Shown one piece after another: positions 22,526 through 35,258 of a stretch of 64,000 nt of DNA. The notes below the pieces were generated by a model. It did not search any database. It was given only the letters and a program-made list of their open reading frames with translations, and was not told the DNA's origin. Source of the stretch: Apodemus sylvaticus (taxonomy: Eukaryota > Chordata > Mammalia > Rodentia > Muridae); contig NC_067476.1 of NCBI RefSeq assembly GCF_947179515.1, positions 53,911,383-53,975,382 on the forward strand. Direction: 5' to 3'. The translations under genes were made by a program, and so were the position numbers. Within the stretch, counting starts at the first letter, position 1. The number at the start of each line of letters is the position of its first letter.

Positions 22526-23197
22526 AAGAAGGAGTAGGATGTAGAAGAGGAAGAAAGAGGGAAAGAAAGGAAGGAACGAAGGAAGAGAAAAGAAGGAAAG
22601 AGGGAAGGAACAGGTATTCGTGAGTGACTGAAATGTGCTTTGGGGCATATGGAATTTTTGTTTCTAATTGATTTTAGCATTTGAAGCCCTAAATCCACTG
22701 ACATCACATAACTGAAATGTCTGATCATCACCAATCCCACCCTGACCACAGTCCTCCCTACTTCATCACATTTATGCACTTTCCATGTTGGTAACAGCAG
22801 TTAAAACGGCAGTTAAAAAATCCAAACTGCTTATGCCAAGCTTGAAGTGCTTACTTGGAACAATAAGCAAAGAAAAATGAGTTGCCTCAAAAGCTGAGAG
22901 CAGCAACCCTTTCCCCGTCCACACAATGCTCACCAATGTCTGCAGAACACTAGCATACTGACAAGCAGACCCTAGAACTGCAGTGCACGGATGTCAGGAT
23001 GAGGCTGGCACGAGGTACTGCAGTGCACAATTATTTTTATCATCCTTTCCCAACTAGCACAATTTCTCAAAAGACAATGTTGTTGCTATGCACCTACGCA
23101 TTCACTCAATAGAACATGACCTTTCTTTTACCTTTTGCTTAATTTTATTCTTGAAATTTGGTTGTAATACAGCAGTAAGATATAAGCTGCAACTTGC

Positions 23198-23303
23198 CTC
23201 TTGAGATGTGCCATGAGGTACCGGAGTGTCTCGCAGTGGGCAGGTGGCAGCGATCTCAGTGCTTCGTGAAGGGTCTCCAATTGTTCATCAGGGTCCATAA
23301 TTT
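23198..23303 (-). CDS. Chn1: Chn1 coding exon (RhoGAP, residues 243-278)
   Basis: 106 nt, phase entering 1 and leaving 2. The acceptor is TTGTAG above 23303. The donor side reads AAGAG then GCAAGT, a GC donor. It encodes IMDPDEQLETLHEALRSLPP then AHCETLRYLMAHLK, with the LPPAH-x-TLRYLM core of RhoGAP domains. With the neighbouring exons it joins in frame as ...FIESAK-IMDPD... and ...HLKR-VTLHE.... The nearest downstream GT (after GGCAA) would shift the frame, so the GC site is the one that works. Confidence 0.96.
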
Positions 23304-26300
23304 CTACAACATCAAGGAGAGATGCTCTAGCAGAAAACTGATGTGAATGCTCATGGAGTGCTCTTCCGTGATGCTTTTGTAAAGCTAGTGAAAACGATTT
23401 TCTCACAGCCAAAATACAGCTGTCAAAGGCCACCTTAGGTTCAGTGTGGGAATACAGTTTAATGGGCTTTCCTGCTTGAGGGCTTAGGTCTGGCACTTGA
23501 GAAGAGTGAACACACTAGATATGGGTATGCAGCTCCATCAAATTCAGATACATGTGGAAACACAGCAAAGCCGTACACACTCTAAGGAGTTCTTCTGAGA
23601 ACGGCGTACATATTGCTCAGGATATTCAGAAATCCCTTTGTAGTATACAAGACAAGGTAGCCCACTGCCCTTTGTGATTTCTGGCCAAGTCTTCCTGATG
23701 ATTTTTTAATGACATTGTTTTCTTTGGAGTGTTTGGGAAGAACCCATGGCTCACATATGCTAGGGGGGCACTCTGCCACTGAGCAATATGCCAGCTCTGT
23801 ATTTGTCTAAATTAAGAAACATATCATCTAACATTTGCTTGCTGTGTTTATTCTATTTGGTATCTCCCTTCAAAGCATGAGCACTCTCCATTCCTCAGCC
23901 TAAGTTCTGAAGAATACACTACACACGCTCTAGGTGTGCCGAGCCATAGCTGGATCTTGGGATAAGGAGGTTCTCCTAAGGGAGTCCATTATGAAGAGAA
24001 GATCTCCATCTGACATCTGAGAGTGGCACTGAGGGTGTACACACCAGCCACTCTCTGTAAGAACCCTGCTCGAGCATCAATCACACCTGTAACAAAAGGA
24101 GTTGATGCTGTCGGAATTCTGTGCTCTTGAAGAGCACCACAGTGCACCAGCACTCTGGTTACAGGAGTGCCTTAAATGCTGGTCTCAGGCTAACCACAAC
24201 AGGACCTCACACTGTCAAGTCTTAATCAACATGACAGCCTTGAAATGCTGGGAGGACTCCATCTGCCCTGTATCTAGTGTTTAAGACAGAAGACTAAAAC
24301 TCTGGTCTCTAACAAATAAACAGCCCAGCTCAATGGCAATGTATACTGGGCCCAGTAAAAGCCAGTGTAGACCAAAGACTGGGCTTAAGCATGGCTGAGC
24401 AGATGTAATGATTGTCAGAATATATATGATCAGTGACAGAAGCCTTTTAGTTCAAAAGAACCTTTGACTACTGTACCACTTTGGTCCAAAGCTTCCTCAA
24501 TTCCTTGTTCATGTCTTTATTTTAAAAAATATGCACTTTGCCTTTGCCACCCGGATAATGCATGAACTCCACACCTTGGGGACATTGAAGGGCATATCTA
24601 TTCCTAACACAGCTATTTTCTCAGACACTGAAATGTAGTCAATTGGTTTCTAGAATGAAGAGAAGGAAATTCTGTTTACTATGGAAAGCTAACCAATAGG
24701 GCCAATTAATTTGAAGCTACATGACTTTGTAAATTAAAAGCAGGTTTTTCCTTTTAACTTCTACAATTAATCTTGTCCAGGAGGAGCTTGAGACAGTGGG
24801 AAGTTATGGAGAGCACGGGTGTGCTAGCTCAGGAGAGTTACTTCCTCCCAAAGGGGCTGTCAGCAAACACTGAGGCCAGCATCCCAGGCCACAGTGCACA
24901 GGAATGAGGCAGGCGCTGTGAGACAGCCCAAAGGATGCTGTGCTGGGTGCTTGGATTCCAAATCATGGTCAGGAAAAACCTGAACACCAGGGAAAGGTCC
25001 TGAGTGAAGCCACCTCAGAGTCTTGAAGGAATGAGGAGGAGGGAAGATGGCTGCCGCTGAGCCGTATGCAGGCCCAGAGCAGAGCATGCGTGTAAGACTG
25101 AGGGAGTGGAGCAGACGTGGCTGCAGAGCTCTTCTCATGTGAGCTGTGTCAAATCGGAAGACTTGCAGGAGAACAGGGAGGTTATGAACGTTATGTGACC
25201 CAATGCACAGTTAAACATGGTCCTTTTTTTGCACGTGTGAGTACAGTGGCACATCATGGAGATCATGTCTTTCTACCCCATGGGTACTGGAGGTCAGGCT
25301 CAGGCTGTCAGCCTTGGTGGCAAGTGCCTTTTACTCCCCGACCCTCTCACTGGCCCTAATGCTCAATTTCTACAGTTCCCTTTCCTCTAGCTGCTATGCG
25401 GAATACAAAGGTCTATAGAAGGTCAAGAGAAACAGCAGGAAGGCCATCCCAGTAAGACAAAATCCAGGGCCTAGAGCAGATATTGTGTAGATGGTAGCAG
25501 TGTGAAAATATTTTATTCTGAGTCTATTTTGAAGATGGAGTTCTTAAGATTTCCTGATGGGGCGTATATGCGAAAGAGGAGAATAAGAAGAGTTAAGGTT
25601 GGGGTGCAGACACCCGGGCGAGGTAGAGGTCTAGGGAGAGCCCCATCTGTGATTTCAGATGGCTGTCCAGTGAACACGCTGCCCTGGAGGAACCTGTGGC
25701 TGCGGAGAGAGACACCCCACACTTCCAGCTGATTCTAGTTGGGAACATGCTACCATACACTGACTCTGACACCACACTGGCCCGATTCTCCCCTGGACAG
25801 CAGCCCCCCTTCTCTCCCAGGCACTCAAGTACTGCCCACAAAACTTTCTAGAGACACGGTTTTAAAGACAGAGGCGAAATGGCAGAAATAGACAATCTTT
25901 TTTTTTTAAATGATGCCAATACTCAGAAACTGTTAATATTTCTCTTCTTTAAAGGGTTACAGGTATGAGTTTTGAAACAGAAATAAAATTTTACAAATAA
26001 GTCACTTTCTTCTTAACTAGAATTTTAAAAACACAAAAAACAAAAAACTAAAGGCCCCCAAAACCCAAAAACTGAAAAAAAAAATCCACAAAAAAACCAA
26101 ATACTTCTTTGGCAGAAGAGTATGAGTAATGAGGCCTGAGTACAGCTTCCCAATTCTGAAAACAAACCAAACCAAAACTTCTTGATGATGTGACCCTGAG
26201 TCTCAGAAGTGTAATTGAAGAGCCAGTGCTCGCCTGTGAACTCTGAAGGTCTGTGCCTGGTATAAGTACGGAAACTAAGGACAGGCTGCATCTGGGTTAG

Positions 26301-26411
26301 AGGGCACGAGTGCCCCCGGACACAACCCACCCTGACGACACTTAGCAGGAGAAGCGGCCCTTGAGGATGGGCGGCTTGTTGGCTGCTGGACTCCCGCATC
26401 CCTGTACTTAC
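23304..26411 (-). other. Chn1: Chn1 intron (3108 bp)
   Basis: GTAAGT donor and TTGTAG acceptor. Contents: an ID/B4 remnant (about 23735-23795, reverse), a possible reverse B3 fragment (about 25225-25365), and otherwise unrecognised sequence. Confidence 0.9.
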
Positions 26412-26549
26412 TGGCAGACTCTATGAACTTGGGGTAGGCGTCGTACGTGATGAGAGGAATCGGCAGATCCCTGAAGTACAGTTTAAGTGCGCCAGTGATA
26501 ATGTTGATGTCCTCATAAACGTTCACAGAAATATCCGCCTTCTCACCGT
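26412..26549 (-). CDS. Chn1: Chn1 coding exon (RhoGAP, residues 197-243)
   Basis: 138 nt, from the second base of the Asp codon (acceptor CTTACAAG above 26549) to the first base of the Lys codon (donor GTAAGT at 26411-26406). It encodes GEKADISVNVYEDINIITGA then LKLYFRDLPIPLITYDAYPK and FIESA. The KLYFRDLPxPL box is a RhoGAP hallmark that contacts the GTPase. The frame running on past the donor (SKYRDAG...) is intronic. Confidence 0.97.
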
Positions 26550-27877
26550 CTTGTAAGAGAAATAAAAGTAAACATTGGATTCACAACCCGTATCATTTTA
26601 ACATGATTTGTGCACGATTACATTTTAAAGATAGGCAACACTTCAGTTTTTTTTTTTAATTAAAATGCATTTTATTCTAACTGTACAGAAGTTTGTAGAG
26701 TTTGGGACTGGACAAGTCTATGCTCAAATAGACCTGGAACTCTAGCTGTGATGTTTTTGTGAGTTAGGTGATTTTTATTTAAGAAACAAAAAATAAACAA
26801 TTAAAGAAAAAACCCTTTATTTTCATTATTAACAACCAACACTTCAGTTTCTAAGATCAAATTCAGCATGAAACATGGTATGCACGAGTGATCCACTTCT
26901 GTAAAACTTCTCACATTTTTTTTCTTCAAGCTACTTGGTTTTCCTTGCTCAGCTCCGTGTGTGTATGCATGTAGACTGGGGTGGAAATCGCTTTACATTT
27001 CATAGTTACCCCTAAGAATTCTCAGGGCAATAACGCAGTGTTGCCTTCTTTCTGTTTAACAGAAGCATGATTTGCAAGAGAGCACAGGCCTGTTCTACCA
27101 ACCCAGTGTGACCCACGAACCCACGAGGTGGAAGGTGAGAGCCCCACTGCTTCAAGCTGTCCTCTGACTGCCACAGACACACCCCCCATTAATAAATGTA
27201 AAACAACAATAACAATTATAAATGTCCTGTCTCATTCCCACTGGGCTTCACAGAGGTAACATCTGGACCTCGCCAGACCAGGGCCTCGGGTCAGGAGGCA
27301 ATGAGAAGCGGAAAGCAGGACAGACGCCCACAGAAGCGCAGAGAGCCTGAGTGTTCATGTGAGAAGAGGGGGGGCGGCGGAGCTGCGACACTCACTCAGA
27401 AGCAGGCTGTCTTCACGGGCCCAGCACTGCTTGTATTTAGATTGTTATAAAATCTGAATCTGATTCTATCGGTGACTTAATCAGTATCATTTCCTTGCTA
27501 GATATGTGTGTATCTGCAAGCCTATGTGTATGCACAGGTGAACAGACTTTAGGAATGGAAAAGGAACAAGTTGCTATAAAAGACAAACACAAAAGAAACC
27601 ATCAATGCAGTGACAGAAGTCAGTCTAAAATGCCTTTGTGATATATGATTCCAATTGGAAAATGCAAAACGGTTCATGGTTGCTAAGTATTTGGGGGAAG
27701 AAGGGACAAACAGGTAGAGTATGAGGATTTTTATGTTAGTGAAACTAATGTGGACGATACTGTGATGCTGACAGAAGATAGTCCAGTGTAAACTCTGAGT
27801 TTTAGTTAATAATGTATCAATGTTAGGCTATCAATGATAACAAATATATGATTCTAATTCAAGATGCTAAGACAGAC

Positions 27878-27975
27878 AATATGGGGCATGCTTGGATCCC
27901 AGTGCACTTGAGGTGGGTACAAAGGTCTAGAGTTCTAGACCAGCCTGGGCTAACATAATGAAACCATCTCAAAAT
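27878..27975 (+). mobile_element. B1/PB1-like SINE
   Basis: Diverged 7SL-type body (tggggcatgcttggatccca ... gaccagcctgggctaacata). Confidence 0.65.
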
Positions 27976-29394
27976 CAAGTTAGTAACAGGGAACTTGGGC
28001 GTGGATGCCAGAGGGAGGAATTGCAAAGGAAATCACAGTACTTTCAGCTAAATTGTTCTGAAACTCTAAAACTACTTCATAAAAGCCCATAAAAAAATCC
28101 ATTCTCTTTGAAAATGCAGAGTATTTCAGCGTTTCTAAGTTCTGGTTGATTGTGAGTCTACTTCTAAGTGCCTCTTTCACAAGCCACTTCCAGGACAGGA
28201 TGAAGCAGGACAGAGTGCTTTCTGGAGACACAGGCAATGTCCCCTGAGGAGACACTGGCAAGCTTGTAGGCGCCCTGGCCTAAGGACCTGGAGAAGGGAC
28301 TAAAGGCAGAGTTCCTGTTCCAATACCTGGTAATCATGTTCTATGAAGACTCCAGATTCAAGTGTCCCTCTGCTCCAGGATACAGAACCCCTCTGTTCCC
28401 AGGGTCTATAACCCCTTTGTTCCAGCGTTTATAAACAGTCCACTTCCCAGCGTACACAGGCCGGATGTGTTACCAGTCTTTAGCCTGGGAAATCAAGCGG
28501 CCATTCTTCGAGCTCCACTGTACGTGGGGCAGGTAGGGTCCAGACTTCGCCCATCTTAGCGTTCTGGCGACTCAGTGGTGGCACCAGCAGTGTCCACTCT
28601 AACAGTGCCTCTCTAGGCTGCAGCGCGTGCTCTTAGGGCTTTGCTCCTCCCTGCACAGTTGCTGTGTAGGTTAGCACAAGCGTGCACATTTCTCCCTAGG
28701 AAGCCTCTCCTAACTGCAGTGTTTGTCCCTTGCTCTACCATGCTGTGTTATGTTTTCCACTTACTAATAGTTTCCTCCATGGATGGTATGAAAATGAAAC
28801 CAGTAACCACTGTGCACTTACTGTAAGTCCTACACAGATGCAAGGACCAAGAACACAGGTTAACTACCAAATTATAGTAAAGAACTCAGTGCCTGGCATA
28901 TGGCAGCAGCTAATGTCAACTTTCAGTGACTAAATCAGCACAAAAGAGATTTTAGAAAGCTAGGAGCCTACTCTTGGGTTTACTATAGACATCATTAAGA
29001 CAGTTCTTTTAAAACCTGCTTTAAAATTTGATTGATAGAATTTTCCCATGATATAACTAAATCATTTAAAGTATACAATTCAATGTTTTTCATGTACTTA
29101 CAAAGGTATGTGACTACTGCCATAGTCTGATTTTAGAACTTTCTTATGCCCTTCAAAGGCCCTCTACTTGTTAGCAGCATGCCCTGGCTCTGGCCTCCAC
29201 AAAGGATGATGATATATATTCCTTCCATCAGTCTGCACAGTTTGTCCATGTTATGTGTATGGATCATGCAACACGTGCTTCTTTACCTAGCTTAGTTTAA
29301 TAACATATGCTGGTATTCCATTCCTTATTTTTAGCTGCTGAATATATTTATTGTATTAAACACGAATTCAAAATTTTCCATTTGTTTATTTTGT

Positions 29395-29503
29395 TTGTAT
29401 GTATGTATGTATGTATGTATGTATGTATGTATGTATGTATATGTGTGTATGTGTGTATGTGTGTATGTATGTATGTATGTATGTATGTATGTATGTATGT
29501 ATG
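29395..29503. repeat. (TATG)n microsatellite
   Basis: Tetramer array with a TGTG-interrupted centre. The Met/Tyr/Val/Cys frames across it are artefacts. Confidence 0.95.
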
Positions 29504-30020
29504 GTGTGTGTGGGAGCACACATGTGTCATGGAATACATGTGAAAGTCAGAGGCCAACTTGTTGGAGTTGGTTCTCTCCTTTCAGTCAGGTTGTCAGGAC
29601 TGTCTAATTAGGGTCTCTATTGAAACACCATGACCAAAAGCACCTTGGGGAAGAGAGGGTTTATTTGGCCTCCAGATTACAGTCTATTATTAGGGGAAGC
29701 CAAGGCAGGAACTAAAACAGAGGCTACAGAGGGGTGCTTACTGGCTTGCTCTTCATAGCCTGTTCAGCTTATTCTCTAACACACACCAGATTACTAGTCC
29801 AGGCTAGGCATTTCCCAACCCTGGGTAGGACCCACCTGTTAGTCAATCACAAAAATACACTATAGACTTGTCTACAGGCAATCTGATGGAGGCTGTCTAG
29901 AGGCAATCTGATGGAGGCTATTTTTCAGTTGAAGTTCATATTATCAGATCACTCCAGCTTGCCAAAACCAAGTCAGACATAATAGCAAGTGACTTTACCC
30001 ACTAAGCCATCTCTCTTCCT
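29504..30020 (-). mobile_element. B3 SINE split by a younger repeat
   Basis: The reverse B3 begins at about 29504 (gtgtgtgggagcacacatgt, aagtcagaggccaacttgtt) and stops near 29600 at 'caggttgtcagg'. It resumes near 29975 as 'agcaagtgactttacccact' and 'aagccatctctc'. The 370-base interval between is a second element. Confidence 0.8.
29601..29972 (-). mobile_element. Rodent interspersed repeat nested in the B3
   Basis: The block 'gggtctctattgaaacacca', 'tgaccaaaagcaccttgggg' and 'gagggtttatttggcc' is a very common mouse repeat whose class name I cannot assign with certainty. Related copies are at 46625-46915 (opposite strand) and 54826-55195. It contains a 25-bp tandem duplication at 29871-29920. 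Confidence 0.65.
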
Positions 30021-30031
30021 TTCTCTGTTTT

Positions 30032-30036
30032 TAAAG

Positions 30037-30084
<48 letters not shown>
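30032..30084. repeat. (ATCT)n microsatellite
   Basis: About 13 ATCT units at the tail side of the next B2. Confidence 0.95.
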
Positions 30085-30242
30085 GTTGTACATGAGTGCA
30101 CTATAGCTCTCTTCAGACACACTAGAAGAGGGCATCGATCCCATTACAGGTGGTTGTAAGCCACCATGTAGTTGCTGGGAATTGAACTCAGGACCTCTAG
30201 AAGAAGTCAGTGGTCCTAACTGCTGAGCCATCTCTCCAGTTC
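30085..30242 (-). mobile_element. B2 SINE
   Basis: Reverse B2 ending with its tRNA-like head (tgctgagccatctctccagt). Same sense as Chn1 transcription. Confidence 0.92.
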
Positions 30243-30305
30243 CAAGCCATCTCTTTATAACAAACAAACAAAAAACCCTGAATTTATGCATGTAGGAATG
30301 TATGT

Positions 30306-30438
30306 ATATTGTTTGAGACAGGATCTCTTTACACAGCCCTAGCTGTCCTGGAACTCACTCTGTAGACCAGGTTGTTCTGGAACTGACAGATCTGCCAGCC
30401 TCTGCCTCTTGAGTGTTGAGATTAAAGACATGAGTGTT
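30306..30438 (-). mobile_element. B1 SINE
   Basis: Reverse B1 (gagacaggatctctttacac ... cttgagtgttgagattaaag). Confidence 0.9.
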
Positions 30439-30457
30439 TGACTCTAAACCTGAATTT

Positions 30458-30639
30458 TTTTTTTTAAATATTTATTTTATTTATACAAGTACACTGTAGC
30501 TGTCTTCAGACACACCAGAAGAAGGTATCAGATCTCATAATAGATGGTTGTGAGCCACCATGTGGTTGCTGGGAATTGAACTCAGGACCTCTGGAAGAGC
30601 AGTCAGTGCTCCTAACCTCTGAGCCATCTCTCCAGCCCC
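30458..30639 (-). mobile_element. B2 SINE
   Basis: Reverse full-length B2. A 14-15 bp target-site duplication ctaaacctgaattt lies at 30444-30457 and 30640-30653. Confidence 0.96.
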
Positions 30640-31217
30640 CTAAACCTGAATTTTAATAACACACACACACATACACACACAACTGTCTTTCACTTGTCTC
30701 ATTTTAAATTGTTTTCTGTTAAAAACAATATAAATCTAAAATGTGGGATCCAGGTCCTGGTTTTATATGCTGAACCACAACTTACTGGCACAGTCTGTAA
30801 CGCCTTCTGACTTTCTTTCCTTCTCTGACCTTGGCTCACTGACCACATGGCCCTGGCTCTTGTGATGAAGCTCCACCCATGATCTTTCAGTGTACCCACC
30901 ATATACTGTTTGTGGTCCCACCTGAAGAAGACTGCAGCCAAGTTGTAATGGCACCTGCTGACCTTTTAAAGTAGGGGGTATTGCAGGCTGGGAGTGGACA
31001 TGCTCAGTTGCTGCCTTGGCATGGATTCAGGATGTCCCTTGATGTGTTTTTGTACATTATACATCATTACTTTACCATCTTTGTTTGCATAAAACATTTA
31101 GGTGGCCTATATTCCTCTTTGCAGGTTGGTAATAATTTATTTTTGTCTTCTGTCTTTGAGGCTTATGAGAAGATTGCAAACAGAGAATATGACAGAACTA
31201 GAAATGCGTACATTTTC

Positions 31218-31296
31218 AGGCTAGGGATGGGCCTTTTGGTAGAACACTTGCCTAGCATATGAGGCCCTGGGTTCAATCCACAACATCTCCTACTCC

Positions 31297-31341
<45 letters not shown>

Positions 31342-31360
31342 TACACACACTATACACTGT
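31218..31360 (+). mobile_element. ID-type SINE with (CA)n tail
   Basis: ID-like body (ttggtagaacacttgcctag, gaggccctgggttcaatcca) ending in about 22 CA units (31299-31340). Confidence 0.85.
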
Positions 31361-31391
31361 AAAGCAAAAGAGGCGTTTAAAATTACTAACT

Positions 31392-31532
31392 TAGCTGGGT
31401 AGTGGTGGTGTACACCTTTAGTCCCAGCTCTTGTGAGGAAGAGAAGCAGGCAGATTTCTCAAGCCTGATTTACACAGTGAGTTCCAGGACAGCCAGGGCT
31501 ACACAGAGAAATCCTATCTCAGAGGGGAAAAA
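31392..31532 (+). mobile_element. B1 SINE
   Basis: Plus-strand B1 (ctgggtagtggtggtgtaca ... cagccagggctacacagaga). Confidence 0.92.
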
Positions 31533-31644
31533 AAATCACTAACTTTGTATTTAAGGGAATAGCTTTTCTTTGGTGCTACCTTATTCTGGTACAAAGGAAA
31601 TACAAACAGGATGGTCACAAAACAAATCAACTTCATCCTCCGCC

Positions 31645-31770
31645 CCCTGCAAGTTCCCTTTAGCTATGCTGGAACTCACTCTGTACACCAGACTGGCCTT
31701 GAACTCAGAGATCCATCTGCCTTTACCTTCCCAGGGACGAGCATAAAGGCTGCACCACCACACCCAGCAC
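31645..31770 (-). mobile_element. B1 SINE, 3' side truncated
   Basis: Reverse B1 (ctggaactcactctgtacac ... ccttgaactcagagatccat). Confidence 0.88.
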
Positions 31771-31802
31771 AAATCAGAACTTAAGTGTTACTTTTAAAGT
31801 CT

Positions 31803-31905
31803 AAGCTGGGCAGAGTGGCACATAACTACAATACTAGGGAAGCGGAGGCAGGGGAATGTCAAGTTTGAGGCCATTCAGACCTACAAACAAGAACGGTATC
31901 TCACC
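31803..31905 (+). mobile_element. B1/PB1-like SINE, diverged
   Basis: ctgggcagagtggcacataa head and gtttgaggccattcagacct middle. Confidence 0.7.
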
Positions 31906-32261
31906 TCCTGCAAGCTATAAAATGGCAGCGAGCTTTCGGCAGTGGGCAGGACTGAGGCCCAGCTTCAGCTCCTCTGAGCCTTCTGGTCCCTGCACGTGAG
32001 CTAGAACATGAGTCAGTCACACAGGGCTGAGGGAGGGCTGAGTGGCTAACTCAGGCTGGGGCAGGAGGAAAGGTTACATTGTCCAGTTTTCTTCTGTCAG
32101 TTTTGGGAAATTTAATTGATCTCTGCTTTTGATGAACTTGGACCAACCTTAGATATTCAGAGCCTGGTGATATGAGTGTGGTATTTCTTTCTCACCAGGA
32201 AATCTGAACCTTTAAGGTAGCTGATGCAAAGACAAGAAAGTGTAAGTTGAATTTTGTTGTT

Positions 32262-32388
32262 TTGTTTGTTTGGCTTAGTTTTTAGACAGGCTGGCCTCAA
32301 CTTCACTATGTACCAATCACCTGATCCTCTTGCTTCCACCTCTCAAGTGTTGGGGTCTTGGTGTGTGCTACCATGCCTATCACAACAT
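32262..32388 (-). mobile_element. B1-like SINE, diverged
   Basis: Reverse B1 (gacaggctggcctcaacttc ... tctcaagtgttggggtcttg). Confidence 0.7.
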
Positions 32389-32471
32389 TTTGCAGAATAT
32401 ATTAATCATCAGCCATTTAGAAAATTAATCTAAGAGTAGCATAAGGAACTGACTTTCTGGAAGACCATCTA

Positions 32472-33278
<807 letters not shown>

Positions 33279-33452
33279 CTCTGGACTCGATCTCCCTGAT
33301 GCACATGTCTACAACCATTGGCCGCTTGGTAATGTGAGCTTTCACGAGCGTTGTCAGGTCGCAGCTGTACACCTTCTTCACGTGCTTCAGGTCTGGCTTA
33401 CAGTCATTGGGGACCATCTTGGAACATTGCTTGTGAACATTCAATCCACAAT
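33279..33452 (-). CDS. Chn1: Chn1 coding exon (C1 second half, GAP start; residues 113-171)
   Basis: 174 nt, acceptor TTTCACAG above 33452, donor GTGAGA below 33279. It encodes CGLNVHKQCSKMVPNDC, which supplies Cys114, His119, Cys122 and Cys130 of the C1 zinc sites, then KPDLKHVKKVYSCDLTTLVK and AHITKRPMVVDMCIREIESR, the entry to the RhoGAP domain. Pro127 equals alpha2 Pro252, another Duane syndrome position, unchanged here. Human chimaerin, as I recall it, has Thr in place of Ile at AHITKR. Confidence 0.97.
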
Positions 33453-33597
33453 CTGTGAAAGAATGCAGGAAAAAGTCATGATTATTTTCAGCCTGGGCAT
33501 TCTGGAGTGCTTGTTTCAGCAGAAGTGCAGCTCCTCCGAGGAGAGGAACAGCAGCTCTCTCCTCCTGGAAAAGTTTGATTAGAACTAGGCCAAGATT

Positions 33598-33737
33598 TTC
33601 TTTCTTTTTGAGATAGTCTCACTATGTAACCCTGGTTGACCCAGAACACTCTACATAGACCAGGTTGGCCTCTAGATATCTGCCAGTCTCTGCTCCTGAA
33701 TGCTGCAATTAAAGGCATGTGCTATCATACCCAACGA
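33598..33737 (-). mobile_element. B1 SINE
   Basis: Reverse B1 (gagatagtctcactatgtaa ... tgaatgctgcaattaaaggc). Confidence 0.85.
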
Positions 33738-33869
33738 GGCCAGGATTCTGGCTAATGCTTTATTATTTAAGTTTCTAAATGATCCCAGCAAGCAAAAACA
33801 AAAGCAAATGATAGATTCCCCACACAGAAACCATTAAGTGCTAAATAGTTATACATAATAGAATGTCAC

Positions 33870-34178
33870 ATCACTGATGCTAAGATTTGAGTATGTTTTC
33901 TTCATTTTTCTTATGACATGTCGAGAGGTGTGGCCTTTGGGCGGGGGTTTGTCCCTTGTCATGAATGGGTCAGTGTTGCTATGAAGAGGCCTAAGGGAGA
34001 GGGTTTTCTCTTCTGCCTTCTCTTGATCTTCCACCTTTTGTTACGGGAGACACAGCAAGGAAGCCCTTCCAGATGCTGGTACCTCGAACCTTCTATCTCA
34101 AAACTATGGAATCTAACTCTTGTTCTTTATAACTTATCTAGTTGAAGGTTCTTTGATACAGTGGCACAAAATAGACCA
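33870..34178 (+). mobile_element. MLT1-like MaLR LTR
   Basis: Plus-strand wording typical of old mammalian MaLR LTRs: 'gtcatgaatgggtcagtg', 'gacacagcaaggaagccctt', 'ttctttataacttatctagt', then 'cagtggcacaaaatagacca'. It predates the rodent SINEs around it. Confidence 0.7.
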
Positions 34179-34311
34179 GTCATATAGCTCAAAGTAATTT
34201 AAATCTACTGTAAGTTGTAATTATATTTCAAGTTACTTGATATAAAGTGGAATTGGGTAATCAAAATAAAAGTATTCAAGATCTTCTTAAAATTAAATAA
34301 ATCTGTTCCAG

Positions 34312-34515
34312 CTAGATGGGGTGGTGTATGCTTTTAAACCCAGCACTAGGGAGACAGAGACAGAGGCAGTCAGATCTCTGAGTTTGAAGCCAGCCTGGTC
34401 AACAAAGCAAGTTCTAGGACAGCCAGAACTTCAGAGAAACCCTGTCTCAAAAAACCAAAACAAAACAGCCCCAAACCAAACAAAACCCCAAACCCAAACC
34501 AAACAAAAACCCCAA
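34312..34515 (+). mobile_element. B1 SINE with long A/C-rich tail
   Basis: Plus-strand B1 (tggggtggtgtatgctttta ... cagagaaaccctgtctcaaa), followed by about 60 bases of (AAACC)-type tail. Confidence 0.92.
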
Positions 34516-34612
34516 TCAAATCTGTTCCTATTTATATCTATTCACAAGCCCCTTTTATTGAAAGAGAGCATTTATTTTCTTGAGTAGTTTAAACAGTCTA
34601 CTATGCTCGACA

Positions 34613-34828
34613 GCTAACATTTATGGAGGACTTACTAATATTGCCAAGCACTATACCAGGTGCTGTGTGTTTGCTGTTTCCTTTATAGACACAAAGCACT
34701 ATCAAATAGCCACTGCTTCTTCGGTTTTCTTTTTATATCTCACAAGCCAAGGTAAGGAATTTATCCAAGGTACATAGTGGAGCTGAAACTCCAGAATTCA
34801 GTGGTTCTGGAGCCCTGAGGTCTCCATG
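34613..34828 (+). mobile_element. MIR SINE
   Basis: Ancient tRNA-core SINE: 'cagctaacatttatggagga' and 'gccaagcactataccaggtg' at the start, then 'aggaatttatccaaggtaca' and 'gtggagctgaaactccagaa' at the end, in MIR order. Confidence 0.75.
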
Positions 34829-35089
34829 TTGGATTGTGCCTCCATTGAAGTTACTCCTCTGGTTTTGCAGGGCTATAACATCTCACGTACTAGAACCCAA
34901 GCACTTCCAAGTTATATCCGAGACACCCTTTCAACAACATGAGTACCACGAAAGTTTATAATGGATGAAAAACAACAAACATGCTATGTATGCTAAATTA
35001 GACTCAAGTGATAAACTATACTGAGAAAATAATTCAATTAAAGTAAATGCCACCTTTATGTTTTAAAAAGTATAATCTTTCTAATTTTT

Positions 35090-35258
35090 CCTTTTTTTTT
35101 TTTTTTTTTTTTGGTTTTTCAAGACAGGGTTTCTCTGTGTGGTCCTGGCTGAACTGGAACTCACTCTGTAGACCAGGCTGGCCTCGAACTCAGAAATCCG
35201 CCTGCCTCTGCCTCCCAGAGTGCTGGGATTACAGGCGTGCGCTACCACCGCCTGGCTA
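35090..35258 (-). mobile_element. B1 SINE, young-looking
   Basis: Reverse near-consensus B1 with a long T run. The flanks tataatctttctaattttt (35070-35088) and tataacctttctaattttt (35259-35277) form a 19-bp target-site duplication with one mismatch. Confidence 0.96.

Larger units (their letters stand above)
21803..23197 (-). other. Chn1: Chn1 GC-AG intron (1395 bp)
   Basis: The donor is GCAAGT after exon end AAGAG and the acceptor is TTTTTCAG. It contains a (GGA)n array (22091-22132), a B1 (about 22415-22520, plus) and a purine tail to about 22612. The rest is not recognised. Confidence 0.9.

Noticed and set aside
23128..23197. Read-through or shifted GT donor at the end of exon 23198-23303
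   Set aside because: Using the GT after GGCAA adds five bases and breaks the frame into the next exon. The GC donor restores it exactly.
26275..26411. Extended coding past the donor of exon 26412-26549
   Set aside because: A strong GTAAGT donor and the protein join to IMDPDEQ show the rest of that frame is intron.
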